This document shows positions 9,342 to 18,444 of a stretch of DNA of 64,000 nt, in pieces. This DNA comes from Ruminococcaceae bacterium YRB3002 (GTDB taxonomy: Bacteria; Bacillota; Clostridia; Saccharofermentanales; Saccharofermentanaceae). The DNA lies in contig FMTG01000004.1 in assembly GCA_900099715.1 (NCBI GenBank), positions 174,671 to 238,670 on the forward strand, in the 5' to 3' direction. The notes beneath the pieces are model-generated. The model worked only from the letters and a program-made list of their open reading frames with translations. It was not told the origin of the DNA and did not search any database. The translations under genes were made by a program, and so were the position numbers. Position 1 is the first letter of the stretch. Every line of letters starts with the position of its first letter.

Positions 9342-10318
9342 TACTTGCCGTTCTTGCCGTCAAGAACACAGGTCATGCCCATCATGGCAGCACCTACGAT
9401 ACCTGCATCATTACCCATCTGGGCAAGTCTGATCTCGGTCTGCTTAACGCCGGGACCAAAGTAAGGACGTGACATTGTCTTCTCCCTCATAGGGATAAGG
9501 AGAGGATCGCCCTCGTTACATACACCGCCGCCTACTACGAGGACTTCGGGCATGAATGTGTTAATGGCATTTGCGAGACCGTCAGCCAGATAGTCTGTAT
9601 ATCTGTCGATAACCTCTTCGGCTACCTTATCGCCCTCTCTCATTGCATTGAAGGCAATCTTTGCATTGGCATGACCTGTCTCTTCAAGAAGCCTGTTCAT
9701 CACGGAATCGGGATTGGCATTGGCGGCCTCCTGTGTCATCCTGGCAAGGGCAGAAGCGGAAGCATACTGCTCAAAACAGCCCTTACGGCCGCATCCGCAT
9801 TTGATACCTCCTGATACGAGAACAGTATGACCGAATTCGGAACCTGCCTGATTGAATCCGGAGTAGATACGTCCGTTGATGATAACGCCGGCGCCTACAC
9901 CTGTTCCCAATGTAATCGTGACCGAGTCTTTTGTTCCCTTTGCCGCGCCTGCAACTGCCTCAGCCATTGCAGCACAATTGGCATCGTTATCTATGAATAC
10001 CGGCAGATCTACAACCTCCCTTATGAGTTTCCTCATCGGAGCGTTGTTGAACGGCAGATTGCTGGAATAGACAAGGAGTCCTTCGTTATTGTCAGGTGTT
10101 CCGGGAGAACCGATACCGATAGCCTCGATATCCGATACTTCCATTCCCGCATCCTTGATGACGTCAGCAGCAAGCTGACCCATGTCATGGATGATCTCCT
10201 CCATTGTTCTCTCAGCGTGTGTCTTGATGGAGAGTTTATTGATGAGCTTACCTTCGCCGTCAACTACTCCGGCCTTGATGTTAGTGCCTCCAAGGTCAAT
10301 TCCGACATAATATGCCAT
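9341..10318 (-). CDS. ROK family glucokinase
   Basis: A 325-residue ROK-fold sugar kinase. The N-terminal ATP-binding loop is GIDLGGTNIKAGVV; the sugar-binding FIDNDANCAA and phosphate loop TLGTGVGAG follow; the zinc site GHTVL...CGCGRKGCFEQY is intact. The size and lack of a DNA-binding domain make it a kinase rather than a NagC-type repressor. Glucokinase is the likely activity, making glucose 6-phosphate from free glucose, but ROK kinases vary in sugar choice. First gene of the unit with truA. Confidence 0.9.
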   Translation of the reverse strand: MAYYVGIDLGGTNIKAGVVDGEGKLINKLSIKTHAERTMEEIIHDMGQLAADVIKDAGMEVSDIEAIGIGSPGTPDNNEGLLVYSSNLPFNNAPMRKLIREVVDLPVFIDNDANCAAMAEAVAGAAKGTKDSVTITLGTGVGAGVIINGRIYSGFNQAGSEFGHTVLVSGGIKCGCGRKGCFEQYASASALARMTQEAANANPDSVMNRLLEETGHANAKIAFNAMREGDKVAEEVIDRYTDYLADGLANAINTFMPEVLVVGGGVCNEGDPLLIPMREKTMSRPYFGPGVKQTEIRLAQMGNDAGIVGAAMMGMTCVLDGKNGK

Positions 10319-10357
10319 AGTGATCCGCCCTTTCGATATGTTGTTGTGAGTAAATAA

Positions 10358-10385
10358 ATTGTATCATATCCGCCATTTATCTCAA
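10358..10385 (-). promoter_or_regulatory. Promoter of the glucokinase-truA unit
   Basis: On the minus strand -35 TTGAGA (10385-10380) and -10 TACAAT (10363-10358) are 16 bp apart, with TG one base before the -10 (extended -10). The -35 overlaps the last codons of ecfT. Confidence 0.65.
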
Positions 10386-11186
10386 TATATATTCAAGCAC
10401 CACCGGAATTACCGCAACGGCAGTGAATATTACCCCTACCGCTATATCACGTCCTGTTATGCGGAGCGGGTTGAGCTTTGTCCTTCCGGTACCGCCGCGG
10501 TAGCATCTGGCATCCATGGCGATGGCCAGCTCTTCCGCACGTTTGAAGCTGGAAACAAACAGAGGGATAAGCACCGTTATATAGCCCTTGACCCTTCTTA
10601 TAACTGAACCGGTGTCATAGTCTGCGCCGCGGCTTACCTGCGCGTTCATTATCTTATTCGTCTCAGATATGAGAGTCGGTATGAATCTCAGCGCGATAGA
10701 CATCATCATTGCCATCTCGTGAACGGGTATCTTTATCAGTTTGAGTGGAGAACAGAGGCTCTCCAGTGCATCTGAGATCTTGAGCGGAGTCGTCGTCAGT
10801 GTCAGAAGTATACTGGTGGATATTATCAGAAACAGGAGCCTGCAGGCCATAAGAGCGGCGCGGCTCACACCGTAATCGGTTATCCTTATAAACTTCCATT
10901 CCCACAATACATTGCCTGTGGTGAGAGTAAACACATTGAGCAGGAAGATGAATATGATCAACGGCAGCACGGGAACGACAGTCGTCCTGATCACCTTCAG
11001 CGGTATCTTCGCAACAATGATCTGCACCACAGTAACTATGCCGAACAAGGCAAGCGACGGGCCCGTCTTTATCATGAATATGGCGATCAGAAATACCATA
11101 TAGAGTATTATCTTCACCCTTGGATCTGTCCTGTGCAATACCGATCCGGTATCGTAGAATCTTCCGAGACTGATGTTATTCAGCAT
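10377..11186 (-). CDS. ecfT: Energy-coupling factor transporter transmembrane protein EcfT
   Basis: A 269-residue membrane scaffold of an ECF-type importer. It has about five to six helices (for example VKIILYMVFLIAIFMI and VVPVLPLIIFIFLLNVFTL). Two cytoplasmic coupling motifs contact the ATPases: NAQVSRGADYD (ARG-type) and AMDARCYRGGTGRTKL. The gene overlaps the ATPase gene by 11 bp. No substrate-binding S component lies nearby, so this is probably the shared core that serves scattered S components (vitamins, metals). Confidence 0.94.
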   Translation of the reverse strand: MLNNISLGRFYDTGSVLHRTDPRVKIILYMVFLIAIFMIKTGPSLALFGIVTVVQIIVAKIPLKVIRTTVVPVLPLIIFIFLLNVFTLTTGNVLWEWKFIRITDYGVSRAALMACRLLFLIISTSILLTLTTTPLKISDALESLCSPLKLIKIPVHEMAMMMSIALRFIPTLISETNKIMNAQVSRGADYDTGSVIRRVKGYITVLIPLFVSSFKRAEELAIAMDARCYRGGTGRTKLNPLRITGRDIAVGVIFTAVAVIPVVLEYILR

Positions 11187-13011
11187 CCGTGATCCTCCCG
11201 CCTTCTCTGATATACCGGACTACCGAACCGTAAATAATGTCAGCCTCCGATTCGGGTCTGAACCTGATGTCATCAGGTTCCAGATCAGGGAATCTGTCCT
11301 TCAGGCGGTCAAGCACCAGGCCGGCAAAATACGTGATCCTTGGGTTGTCAATGCCAAGACGCGTCACACTTTCCTGATCCTTGAAGAGAACATGGGCATC
11401 ATCCATCGCTACGATCTTCCCTTCTCTCAAGGCGCATATCCTGTCGCAGTGTGATGCTGCCTCATCCATGTTGTGTGTTACGAGCACGACGGTCTTTCCC
11501 CTGCCGCTAAGCTCTTTTATGAGCCTGAACATCTCGCGCCTGCCCTTGGGGTCCAGCCCTGCGGCAGGTTCGTCAAGCACGAGAACATCCGGATCCATAA
11601 CAAGAACACCGGCCATGGCACAACGCCTCTTCTGGCCTCCCGACAGCTCGAAAGGACTTGTCTCAAGAACGCTTTCGTCCATGCCCACCAGATTCAGTGC
11701 CGCAATAACCCTGTCCCTGTGTTCTTCCTCAGGCACACCCATCTTCTTGAGACCAAAAGCAACATCCTTCATTACCGTCTCTTCAAAAAGCTGGTACTCG
11801 GGATACTGGAATACAAGCCCCACCTTGCTCCTTATCCTGCTGATATCCTTTTTATGAGCCGTATTGAGTATCTTGTCACCTGTCCTGATAAGCACCTCGC
11901 CCGATACCGGTGTGATCAGTGCATTAAGGTGGGATATCAGTGTAGTCTTCCCGCACCCTGACCTTCCTACGATGCCGAGGATCTCACCTCTCCTGACCGT
12001 CAGCTCGATCCTGTCGAGAGAGAAATCACCACTGTCGTATCCGAAGGAGAGATCTTTGACCTCGATCACGACTTCCCCGCTGCATTTACTCTCCTGTCTG
12101 TCAGTTATCTCAGGCTCGTAATTACCATTATCAGCAGATACAGACATCATCATATCAGCAGCTGCCACGGCCGCAGTTCTTACATCGTTGATATCTCTGT
12201 CAGAAGGGATCTCCAGACCCGTAAGTCTGCTGACCTCCGACAGAAATCTGTAATGCACGGGTCTGTCCAGATCTGCCGATCTTATCAGTTCTTCGCCGCT
12301 GAATATCTCCCTGGGAGTACCGGACCCGATCACCGTGCCTTTCCTCATGACATATACTCTGGAGCATCTGGCCGCCTCATCCATATCATGTGTTATGGAT
12401 ACGAGTGTTATGCCTTTATCTGCCCTTATCTTCTCAACAAGTGTCAGAAATTCTGAACGGCTTACCGGGTCGAGCATAGCGGTTGACTCGTCCAGGATCA
12501 TCACCTTAGGTCTCATCGCCAGGGCACCCGCTATCGCAAGCTTCTGCTTCTGGCCGCCTGACAGGCTTGCAGCCTCCATATGTCGCTTCTCATACAGGCC
12601 TACGGATTTGAGTGCCTCCGTAACTCTGTCCCTCAATTCAGGCAGCGGAACACCCAGATTCTCCGGTCCGAAAGCCACATCTTCTTCAACCGTGGTGCCT
12701 ACTATCTGATTATCGGGATTCTGAAAGACACAGGAGCAGTTCTCCCTGATATTCCAGAAAGTGCTGTCGTCTCTGGTATTGTATCCGAAAACTACGATAT
12801 CGCCTTCAGTAGGCAGTTCCAGAACATCAATGAGCTTGGCCAGTGTTGATTTGCCCGACCCGTTAGGTCCCAGGATAGCTACATAATCTCCCTGATCCAC
12901 CTCAAGGCTTACGCCCCCCAATGCCATGTAACCCCTTCCGGAGGGGTTCTCAGCATCATAGGAAAAAACAACATCCCTGACCTCTATCTGGTGTCCTTCA
13001 TGTTCGCGCAT
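11176..13011 (-). CDS. Fused energy-coupling factor ATPases EcfA1-EcfA2
   Basis: One polypeptide of about 611 residues with two complete ABC ATPase domains. Numbering from an in-frame TTG two codons upstream, domain 1 has Walker A GPNGSGKST at 50-58, signature LSGGQ near 152-156 and Walker B with LDESTAMLDP. Domain 2 has Walker A GRSGCGKTT near 351-359, signature LSGGQ near 458-462 and LDEPAAGLDP. The ESTAMLDP/EPAAGLDP pair matches EcfA1 and EcfA2 respectively, which are normally separate genes. A low-complexity linker (about 265-315) joins them. No good RBS is visible; ATG at 13011 and TTG at 13017 are both possible. It follows rplQ, as ecfA genes do in many Firmicutes. Confidence 0.9.
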   Translation of the reverse strand: MREHEGHQIEVRDVVFSYDAENPSGRGYMALGGVSLEVDQGDYVAILGPNGSGKSTLAKLIDVLELPTEGDIVVFGYNTRDDSTFWNIRENCSCVFQNPDNQIVGTTVEEDVAFGPENLGVPLPELRDRVTEALKSVGLYEKRHMEAASLSGGQKQKLAIAGALAMRPKVMILDESTAMLDPVSRSEFLTLVEKIRADKGITLVSITHDMDEAARCSRVYVMRKGTVIGSGTPREIFSGEELIRSADLDRPVHYRFLSEVSRLTGLEIPSDRDINDVRTAAVAAADMMMSVSADNGNYEPEITDRQESKCSGEVVIEVKDLSFGYDSGDFSLDRIELTVRRGEILGIVGRSGCGKTTLISHLNALITPVSGEVLIRTGDKILNTAHKKDISRIRSKVGLVFQYPEYQLFEETVMKDVAFGLKKMGVPEEEHRDRVIAALNLVGMDESVLETSPFELSGGQKRRCAMAGVLVMDPDVLVLDEPAAGLDPKGRREMFRLIKELSGRGKTVVLVTHNMDEAASHCDRICALREGKIVAMDDAHVLFKDQESVTRLGIDNPRITYFAGLVLDRLKDRFPDLEPDDIRFRPESEADIIYGSVVRYIREGGRITDAE

Positions 13012-13023
13012 ACGCAAGAGTAT

Positions 13024-13058
13024 AAAAAAAACGCAGGGAATTGTAAACCTCCCTGCGT
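13024..13058 (-). terminator. Terminator at the end of the ribosomal operon
   Basis: On the minus strand ACGCAGGGA (13058-13050) pairs with TCCCTGCGT (13039-13031), followed directly by a run of seven T. It lies 27 bp past rplQ and ends the S10-spc-alpha transcription unit. Confidence 0.9.
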
Positions 13059-13084
13059 TTGAATTAACAATTCAGTTCAGTGTA

Positions 13085-13606
13085 TTACACGAACTCGAGG
13101 ATTGCCATCTCTGATCCGTCACCTCTTCTGGCGCCGATCTTAACGATCCTTGTATAGCCGCCTGCTCTGCCGGCATACCTGGGAGCGATCTCGTCATAGA
13201 GCTTGTTGACAGGATTGATAACGATTCCTTCCTCGTCGTGGCTCTTGTGGAGCCAGTACATTGCATCTCTTCTGGCTGCGAGCCTTGAGGGAGCGTCAAC
13301 AGTTACTGTCTTTGTCTTGATCTCACGATCTACGACATCGTACTTCTTGCCGTTCTTTGATGTCTTTGTTGTAAGAACCTTCTTGCCCTTACCATCAAGC
13401 TTGGCAGCAGAAACAGTAACCTCCTTTGTTGTGAAATTATCCTTCTCTTTTACCGCTGCTGTAATGAGCTTCTCAACGATAGCACTTACTTCCTTAGCGC
13501 GGGCTGTTGTGGTCTCGAGCTTACCGTTGATCACGAAAGCAGTAACCATATTTCTCAGCATTGCTGTGCGCTGATCGGATGCGCGGCCCATTTTTCTGTT
13601 AGGCAT
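13085..13606 (-). CDS. rplQ: 50S ribosomal protein L17
   Basis: A 173-residue L17. The N-terminus [20 protein letters not shown] is nearly invariant, and the C-terminal [20 protein letters not shown] is the standard end. The middle (about residues 65-120, with many Lys and Thr) is an insertion relative to the 115-130 residues of most L17s; longer L17s are known in other lineages. It binds 23S rRNA near the exit tunnel. Last gene of the operon, followed by a strong terminator. Confidence 0.95.
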   Translation of the reverse strand: MPNRKMGRASDQRTAMLRNMVTAFVINGKLETTTARAKEVSAIVEKLITAAVKEKDNFTTKEVTVSAAKLDGKGKKVLTTKTSKNGKKYDVVDREIKTKTVTVDAPSRLAARRDAMYWLHKSHDEEGIVINPVNKLYDEIAPRYAGRAGGYTRIVKIGARRGDGSEMAILEFV

Positions 13607-13632
13607 CTTATATTCCTCCTAAATGATTCAAG

Positions 13633-14583
13633 TTAGTCTTCTTTGTCCTTGAGGTGGAGATCCATCTCTGCAAGCTTCTCCTTGACCTCGTCAAGTGACT
13701 TCTTACCGAGATTCCTTACCTTGATCATCTCATCCTCTGTACGGGCAACAAGATCTGCGATCGTGTTGATTGCAGCTCTCTTGAGACAGTTGTATGTACG
13801 TACTGAGAAATCAAGCTCCTCGATAGCAGTTGAAAGCCTGTTATCCTTCTCGCCTGTCTCCTCAACACTCTTAAAGCTGATCGTCGTATCTGTCTCTGCC
13901 AGTTCCGTAAAGAAACGGAGATGATCGATAAGACATGTAGCTGCTGAAGAAAGAGCCTCATCAACTTCGATAGTACCGTCTGTCCAAACCTCAAGAGTAA
14001 GGCTGTCATAGTCTGTACGCTCGCCTACACGTGTGTTCTCGACCTTGTAGTTAGCCTTCTTGATAGGTGTAAAGATCGAATCGATCGGTATCTTGCCGAT
14101 GATCTGCTTATCGGGCTTGTTCTGCTCTGCGGTATTGTAGCCGCGGCCTGCTGCGATAGTAAGCTCGATATCAACATTTGCTTCACCGTTCAGATGAGCG
14201 ATAACGTGATCGGGATTCATGATCTCCACATCACCGCCGTGAACGATATCACCTGCTGTGAGCTCGCCTGTCTTGCCCTTGATAGCACTGATATTAACGA
14301 TCTTAGACTCAGCATGGATCTTTGCTCTGATGCCCTTGATGTTGAGGATGAGCTCTGTCATATCCTCAATGATGCCGGGAACAGTCGTGAACTCATGCTG
14401 TACGCCTTCGACCTTGATCATGATAACTGCCGCACCTGTCAAAGAAGACAGTAAAACTCTGCGAAGTGAATTACCAAGCGTAATACCATAACCACGCTCT
14501 AACGGAGCAATAACGTACTTACCGTAGGAACGATCTTCATTGGTCTCAACACACTTAATGGTTGGCTGGCTTATTTCCATCAT
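13633..14583 (-). CDS. rpoA: RNA polymerase alpha subunit
   Basis: A 316-residue alpha subunit. The N-terminal domain (about 1-235) nucleates polymerase assembly and contains the typical PLERGYGITLGNSLRRVLL. A flexible linker and the C-terminal domain follow; SVRTYNCLKRAAINTIADLV and RNLGKKSLDEVKEKL contact UP-element DNA and activators. GGAGG lies 7 nt before the first of two Met codons. Standard position between rpsD and rplQ. Confidence 0.97.
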   Translation of the reverse strand: MMEISQPTIKCVETNEDRSYGKYVIAPLERGYGITLGNSLRRVLLSSLTGAAVIMIKVEGVQHEFTTVPGIIEDMTELILNIKGIRAKIHAESKIVNISAIKGKTGELTAGDIVHGGDVEIMNPDHVIAHLNGEANVDIELTIAAGRGYNTAEQNKPDKQIIGKIPIDSIFTPIKKANYKVENTRVGERTDYDSLTLEVWTDGTIEVDEALSSAATCLIDHLRFFTELAETDTTISFKSVEETGEKDNRLSTAIEELDFSVRTYNCLKRAAINTIADLVARTEDEMIKVRNLGKKSLDEVKEKLAEMDLHLKDKED

Positions 14584-14640
14584 TTCTTCTCCTCCTAAAG
14601 TTTTCCCGATGTACGGGACTTCATGTATTAATGCGGCGTA

Positions 14641-15237
14641 TTACTTGGAATACAACTCGACGATAGCGACTTCGTTTACAGGAACATCGATCTGCTCTCT
14701 TGTGGGGATAGCCACTACCTTACCTTCAAGCTTCTCCTTATCGCAGGTTACCCACTCGGGTACGATCCTGCCGCTTGTTGTAGCAACGATATCTGCATAT
14801 CTCTGGGAACCTCTGCAGTTCTCCTTGATAACGATCTCATCGCCAACTCTTACGGAGTATGAGGGAATATTGACAGTCTTGCCGTTAACCTGAACATTTC
14901 TGTGGCTGACGATCTGTCTTGCTTCATCTCTTGTCCTGGCGAGACCCATTCTGAAGATGACATTGTCAAGTCTTGTCTCGAGAAGGATCATGAGATTCTC
15001 ACCGGTCGTTCCATACTTGAGCTTCTGAGCCTTTACGAAATAATTTCTGAAGGGCTTCTCGAGCACACCGTAAATGAACTTTGCCTTCTGCTTCTCCTTG
15101 AGCTGCATGCCATATTCGCTCTGCTTGCGGGTCACCTTACCGTGCCTTGTTGACTTTTTCTTCTCAAGTCCCAAGAAACCGGGCTCGATACCGAGCGCTC
15201 TGCATTTCTTAAGGACAGGTGTCATATCTCTTGCCAT
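14641..15237 (-). CDS. rpsD: 30S ribosomal protein S4
   Basis: A primary 16S rRNA-binding protein of 198 residues. MARDMTPVLKKCRALG starts the N-terminal domain, which lacks the zinc-finger cysteines of some S4 proteins; the S4 RNA-binding fold (LETRLDNVIFRMG ... SHRNVQVNGK) follows. The ATG at 15237 has GAGG upstream and gives the usual length; the longer open frame upstream would overlap rpsK. S4 is often an autoregulator in Firmicutes, but no S4 leader is evident here. Confidence 0.96.
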   Translation of the reverse strand: MARDMTPVLKKCRALGIEPGFLGLEKKKSTRHGKVTRKQSEYGMQLKEKQKAKFIYGVLEKPFRNYFVKAQKLKYGTTGENLMILLETRLDNVIFRMGLARTRDEARQIVSHRNVQVNGKTVNIPSYSVRVGDEIVIKENCRGSQRYADIVATTSGRIVPEWVTCDKEKLEGKVVAIPTREQIDVPVNEVAIVELYSK

Positions 15238-15281
15238 TGCTTTAACCTCTTTTCTGAAATCTGATAAACTGACACAGAGAC

Positions 15282-15683
15282 TTATACTCTGCGGCGCTTG
15301 GGAGGACGGCATCCGTTATGAGGTACAGGTGTTACGTCCTTGATCATTGTGACCTGGAGTCCTACTGTTGCAAGAGCTCTGATGGCGGACTCACGTCCGG
15401 ATCCGGGTCCCTTGACGAAAACCTCAACTGTCTTCATACCGTGATCTACTGCCTTCTTGCCTGCCTCTTCAGATGCGATCTGAGCTGCATAAGCTGTACC
15501 CTTACGGGAACCCTTCATGCCCATCTCACCTGCAGATGCCCAGGAAATAGCATTTCCTGCTTTATCAGTAATGGTGATGATCGTGTTGTTAAATGTTGCG
15601 TGAATATGAGCCTGACCTTCGACAACATTCTTACGCTCACGTCTCTTAGGTCTGACTGCTGTTTTCTTAGCTGCCTTTGCCAT
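15282..15683 (-). CDS. rpsK: 30S ribosomal protein S11
   Basis: 133 residues. Core motifs [35 protein letters not shown] and the C-terminal [13 protein letters not shown] are all present. Part of the platform of the small subunit near the Shine-Dalgarno helix. RBS GGAGG precedes ATG; it lies 15 bp after rpsM in the alpha part of the operon. Confidence 0.97.
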   Translation of the reverse strand: MAKAAKKTAVRPKRRERKNVVEGQAHIHATFNNTIITITDKAGNAISWASAGEMGMKGSRKGTAYAAQIASEEAGKKAVDHGMKTVEVFVKGPGSGRESAIRALATVGLQVTMIKDVTPVPHNGCRPPKRRRV

Positions 15684-15698
15684 TGATAGTTACCTCCC

Positions 15699-16067
15699 TT
15701 ACTTCTTCTTGCCTGCGACAGTACGCTTAGGTCCCTTACGGGTACGTGCGTTAGTCTTTGTGCGCTGGCCTCTTACGGGAAGTCCCATTCTGTGGCGGCG
15801 GCCTCTGTAGCAGCCGATCTCAGTAAGACGCTTAATGTTCAGGGCTACCTCTCTCTTAAGATCACCCTCTACTGTGTAATGATTCTCGATCCTGTCACGG
15901 ATCTTTGCAACCTCGTCCTCGGAGAGATCCTTAACACGTGTATCGGGATTGATACCTGTCTCTCTGATGATGTCGGAAGCGCTTGTTCTGCCAATGCCGT
16001 AAATGTAGGTAAGAGCAATCTCAACTCTCTTGTCATTCGGCAAATCAACACCGGCTATACGAGCCAT
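15699..16067 (-). CDS. rpsM: 30S ribosomal protein S13
   Basis: 122 residues beginning [20 protein letters not shown], with the H2TH region [15 protein letters not shown] and the basic tail [18 protein letters not shown] that reaches the P site and bridge B1. RBS GGAGG lies upstream of ATG. A 236-bp, hairpin-rich gap separates it from rpmJ, unusually long for this junction. Confidence 0.97.
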   Translation of the reverse strand: MARIAGVDLPNDKRVEIALTYIYGIGRTSASDIIRETGINPDTRVKDLSEDEVAKIRDRIENHYTVEGDLKREVALNIKRLTEIGCYRGRRHRMGLPVRGQRTKTNARTRKGPKRTVAGKKK

Positions 16068-16303
16068 TTCGTTACCTCCATAAATCGAGTAATTAAATCT
16101 TTGGATCTATATATACAACACGCGGCGTAAGGAACTCTTTCGGGTCAGGAAGGAGCAGCCGCCCCTACATTTACGTGTAATATTCTATTCGTCCGTTTTT
16201 GTTATCTGACCGCTTACGGCGGTCCGTGTTCGTGGCGAAGCAGTGCCACTCTGATCCCGCAGGGCTAAATCTGCAGCATCAGTCGATCAGTTCTCTTCTG
16301 TCA
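16068..16303 (-). other. Hairpin-rich intergenic region between rpmJ and rpsM
   Basis: No open frame with a fitting RBS is seen here. Three stems can be drawn: CTGATC (16251-16256) with GATCAG (16285-16290); GTGGC (16232-16236) with GCCAC (16245-16249); and GACCGC (16208-16213) with GCGGTC (16219-16224), 5-nt loop. None is followed by a T-tract, so they are not simple terminators. The region would be in the transcript between two ribosomal genes and may be a regulatory leader or processing site. Confidence 0.5.
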
Positions 16304-16417
16304 TCAACCCTGCTTCTGCTTATGCTTAGGGTCTGAGCAGATGACCATTACCTTGCCGTTACGACGAATGACCTTGCACTTCTCGCACATCGGCTTTACT
16401 GACGGTCTAACCTTCAT
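16304..16417 (-). CDS. rpmJ: 50S ribosomal protein L36
   Basis: 37 codons reading [20 protein letters not shown] and ending DPKHKQKQG. The zinc ligands CxxC, then C and H (C11, C14, C27, H32), mark the zinc-binding form. The RBS GGAGG is 9 nt upstream of ATG. A separate promoter lies about 100-125 bp upstream, so the distal part of the operon can be transcribed independently of infA. Confidence 0.97.
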   Translation of the reverse strand: MKVRPSVKPMCEKCKVIRRNGKVMVICSDPKHKQKQG

Positions 16418-16512
16418 GACAATACCTCCTGCCAAATTCTTGCTGTTGCCATGTTTTCTTGTTGATAAATCAGGTCAACAAAAAATCTGCGCTTTTGGGC
16501 GCATGCCATAGT

Positions 16513-16540
16513 ATTGTAGCAGATTTCAATGAGAGTGCAA
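16513..16540 (-). promoter_or_regulatory. Internal promoter before rpmJ
   Basis: On the minus strand -35 TTGCAC (16540-16535) and -10 TACAAT (16518-16513) are 16 bp apart, with TG one base before the -10. It lies in the 318-bp infA-rpmJ gap, which also holds a GAACGG/CCGTTC stem near 16657-16690 without a T-tract. Nothing else is recognisable in that gap. Confidence 0.65.
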
Positions 16541-16735
16541 GAGTTATTTGGAGTGTTTTTTCGATATATCTCGGCAATGATCCAGGTCATCTGCAAATCG
16601 GAATTATATATATCAGCATATTGATCATCTATGAAATCAGTATCTGAACATGATAAGAACGGTCGCCGCACCCAACAGCGCCGTTCGGTAAGTGCTTATA
16701 TGTTTCAGTGATAATCTCTGCTCAGGCATTGAGCA

Positions 16736-16966
16736 TCACTGTCTCTTCTTCTCACCTCTCCAGGTGATCCTGCCTCTGGACAGGTCATAGGGTGATAATT
16801 CCATGGTGACCTTATCACCGGGAAGTATCTTGATGTAGTTCTGGCGGAGCTTCCCCGACAGGTGTGCCAGCACTATGTGGCCGCTGTCCAGCTTCACCTT
16901 AAACGTTGCATTGGGCAGCGCTTCATCAACTATTCCTTCAACTTCGATTACATCCTCTTTTGACAT
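16736..16966 (-). CDS. infA: Translation initiation factor IF-1
   Basis: 76 residues of one S1-type OB fold: [20 protein letters not shown], then [20 protein letters not shown] and [21 protein letters not shown]. It occupies the A site of the 30S subunit during initiation. Its ATG overlaps the map stop (TAATG) with GAGGAGG upstream, so the two are translationally coupled. Confidence 0.97.
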   Translation of the reverse strand: MSKEDVIEVEGIVDEALPNATFKVKLDSGHIVLAHLSGKLRQNYIKILPGDKVTMELSPYDLSRGRITWRGEKKRQ

Positions 16967-17730
16967 TAAACATCCTCCTCATAAGTTGTCATAACAGGTC
17001 CGTCTTCAGTTATCAGTATTGTATTCTCATAATGAGCAGCGGGTTTCCGGTCTCTTGTGACAATAGTCCAGCCGTCATCGAGCTGCTCAATATATCTCTG
17101 GCCGAGTGTGATCATCGGTTCTATGCAGATGGCCATTCCGGGTCTGAGCTTGTAGCCGTGACCGGCCTTGCCATAGTTCAGGACCTCCGGATCCTGATGA
17201 AGCGATGTTCCTATGCCGTGACCTGTAAGTTCCCTTACAACGCCATATCCGAACCCTTCACAGTATTCCTGTACTGCATGACCTATATCACCTGTTCTCA
17301 TTCCCGCCTTTGCATATTTGAGTCCTTCGAAGAATGACTGCTTTGTCCTCTCCACAAGATCACGGACTTCCGGAGCCACCTCGCCGACATAGTATGTCCT
17401 GCAGGCATCAGAGTGATAGCCTTCGAGTATGGCGCCCACATCTACGGAGATTATATCTCCTTCCCTGAGAACCCTTCTCTTGGAGGGAATACCATGCACC
17501 ACTTCTTCATTCACCGAAGCACAGATTGATCCGGGGAAAGGCGGTTCTCCATAGTTAAGGAACGACGGCACCGCTCCGTGACCTGTGATGATATCATGAG
17601 CGATCTTATCCACGTCGAAAGTGGTCATCCCGGGATGTATCTCACCCTGCAAAGTCCTGAATACCTCCTGAAGGATCCTGCCGGATGCCTTCATCAGTTC
17701 AAATTCTTCAGAAGTAAGTATCTCTACCAT
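16966..17730 (-). CDS. map: Methionine aminopeptidase, type I
   Basis: A 254-residue metalloenzyme that removes the initiator Met from nascent proteins. All five metal ligands are visible: the two Asp in [18 protein letters not shown], His in [13 protein letters not shown], Glu in CIEPMIT and Glu in HYENTILIT. The start [14 protein letters not shown] at 17730 has AGAAAGG 9 nt upstream; a longer open frame would overlap adk. Standard spc-operon place between adk and infA. Confidence 0.95.
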   Translation of the reverse strand: MVEILTSEEFELMKASGRILQEVFRTLQGEIHPGMTTFDVDKIAHDIITGHGAVPSFLNYGEPPFPGSICASVNEEVVHGIPSKRRVLREGDIISVDVGAILEGYHSDACRTYYVGEVAPEVRDLVERTKQSFFEGLKYAKAGMRTGDIGHAVQEYCEGFGYGVVRELTGHGIGTSLHQDPEVLNYGKAGHGYKLRPGMAICIEPMITLGQRYIEQLDDGWTIVTRDRKPAAHYENTILITEDGPVMTTYEEDV

Positions 17731-17761
17731 TGGAAAATACCTTTCTAACAGACGGATCATC

Positions 17762-18415
17762 TCAGACACCAAGTGCCTTGAGGCCGTTCTCAATGTCACT
17801 TATGCATGTATCGGAATCAACGTTGTTATTGCCTTCTACGATCAGGCCTTTCGCATTATAGAAATCGATAAGCGGCTGTGTGTTCTCGTAATATGTGACA
17901 AGACGGGCAGCAACTGTCTCGGGATTATCGTCTGCTCTCTGGACAACGCTTCCGCCGCAGGCATCACATACACCTTCAACCTTTGTGGGCTTGTACTTTA
18001 CATTGTAGCTTGCACCGCACTTCTCGCACACTCTTCTGGAGGAAACACGGTCCTTGATGATCTCATCATCTACAACAATAGACAGTACTGCATCGATCTT
18101 CTCACCCTTTGCTGCAAGCATCTCATCGAGTGCCTCAGCCTGAGCGATAGTCCTGGGGAATCCGTCGAGGATATATCCTGCACTGCAGTCATCTTCCTCA
18201 AGTCTTCCTGCCACCATCCCGATAGTAATGCTGTCGGGAACGAGCTGGCCTTTGTCGATGTATGACTTCGCTTCAATACCCAGAGGTGTCTGTGCCTTTA
18301 TGTTGCTCCTGAAGATATCACCGGTGGAGATGTGGGCAAGGTTATACTTCTCCTTCAGCACCATTGCTGCTGTGCCTTTACCTGATCCGGGTGCGCCAAG
18401 AATAATGAGTCTCAT
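17762..18415 (-). CDS. adk: Adenylate kinase
   Basis: 217 residues catalysing 2 ADP to ATP + AMP. The P-loop GAPGSGKGT is at residues 7-15. The lid contains CEKC and CDAC, a four-cysteine zinc site usual in Gram-positive enzymes. The AMP-binding DGFPRTIAQAEAL is intact. It lies 29 bp after the second secY gene, in its usual place after a secY. Confidence 0.97.
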   Translation of the reverse strand: MRLIILGAPGSGKGTAAMVLKEKYNLAHISTGDIFRSNIKAQTPLGIEAKSYIDKGQLVPDSITIGMVAGRLEEDDCSAGYILDGFPRTIAQAEALDEMLAAKGEKIDAVLSIVVDDEIIKDRVSSRRVCEKCGASYNVKYKPTKVEGVCDACGGSVVQRADDNPETVAARLVTYYENTQPLIDFYNAKGLIVEGNNNVDSDTCISDIENGLKALGV

Positions 18416-18444
18416 GCCATTTCCTCCTTTGTCCTGCGTTTATA

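Noticed and set aside
16140..16165. A stretch on the plus strand like the SRP RNA tip (GGGTCAGGAAGGAGCAGCC)
   Set aside because: The tetraloop stem of SRP RNA is missing four bases, the strand is opposite to the operon, and no promoter or terminator frames it.
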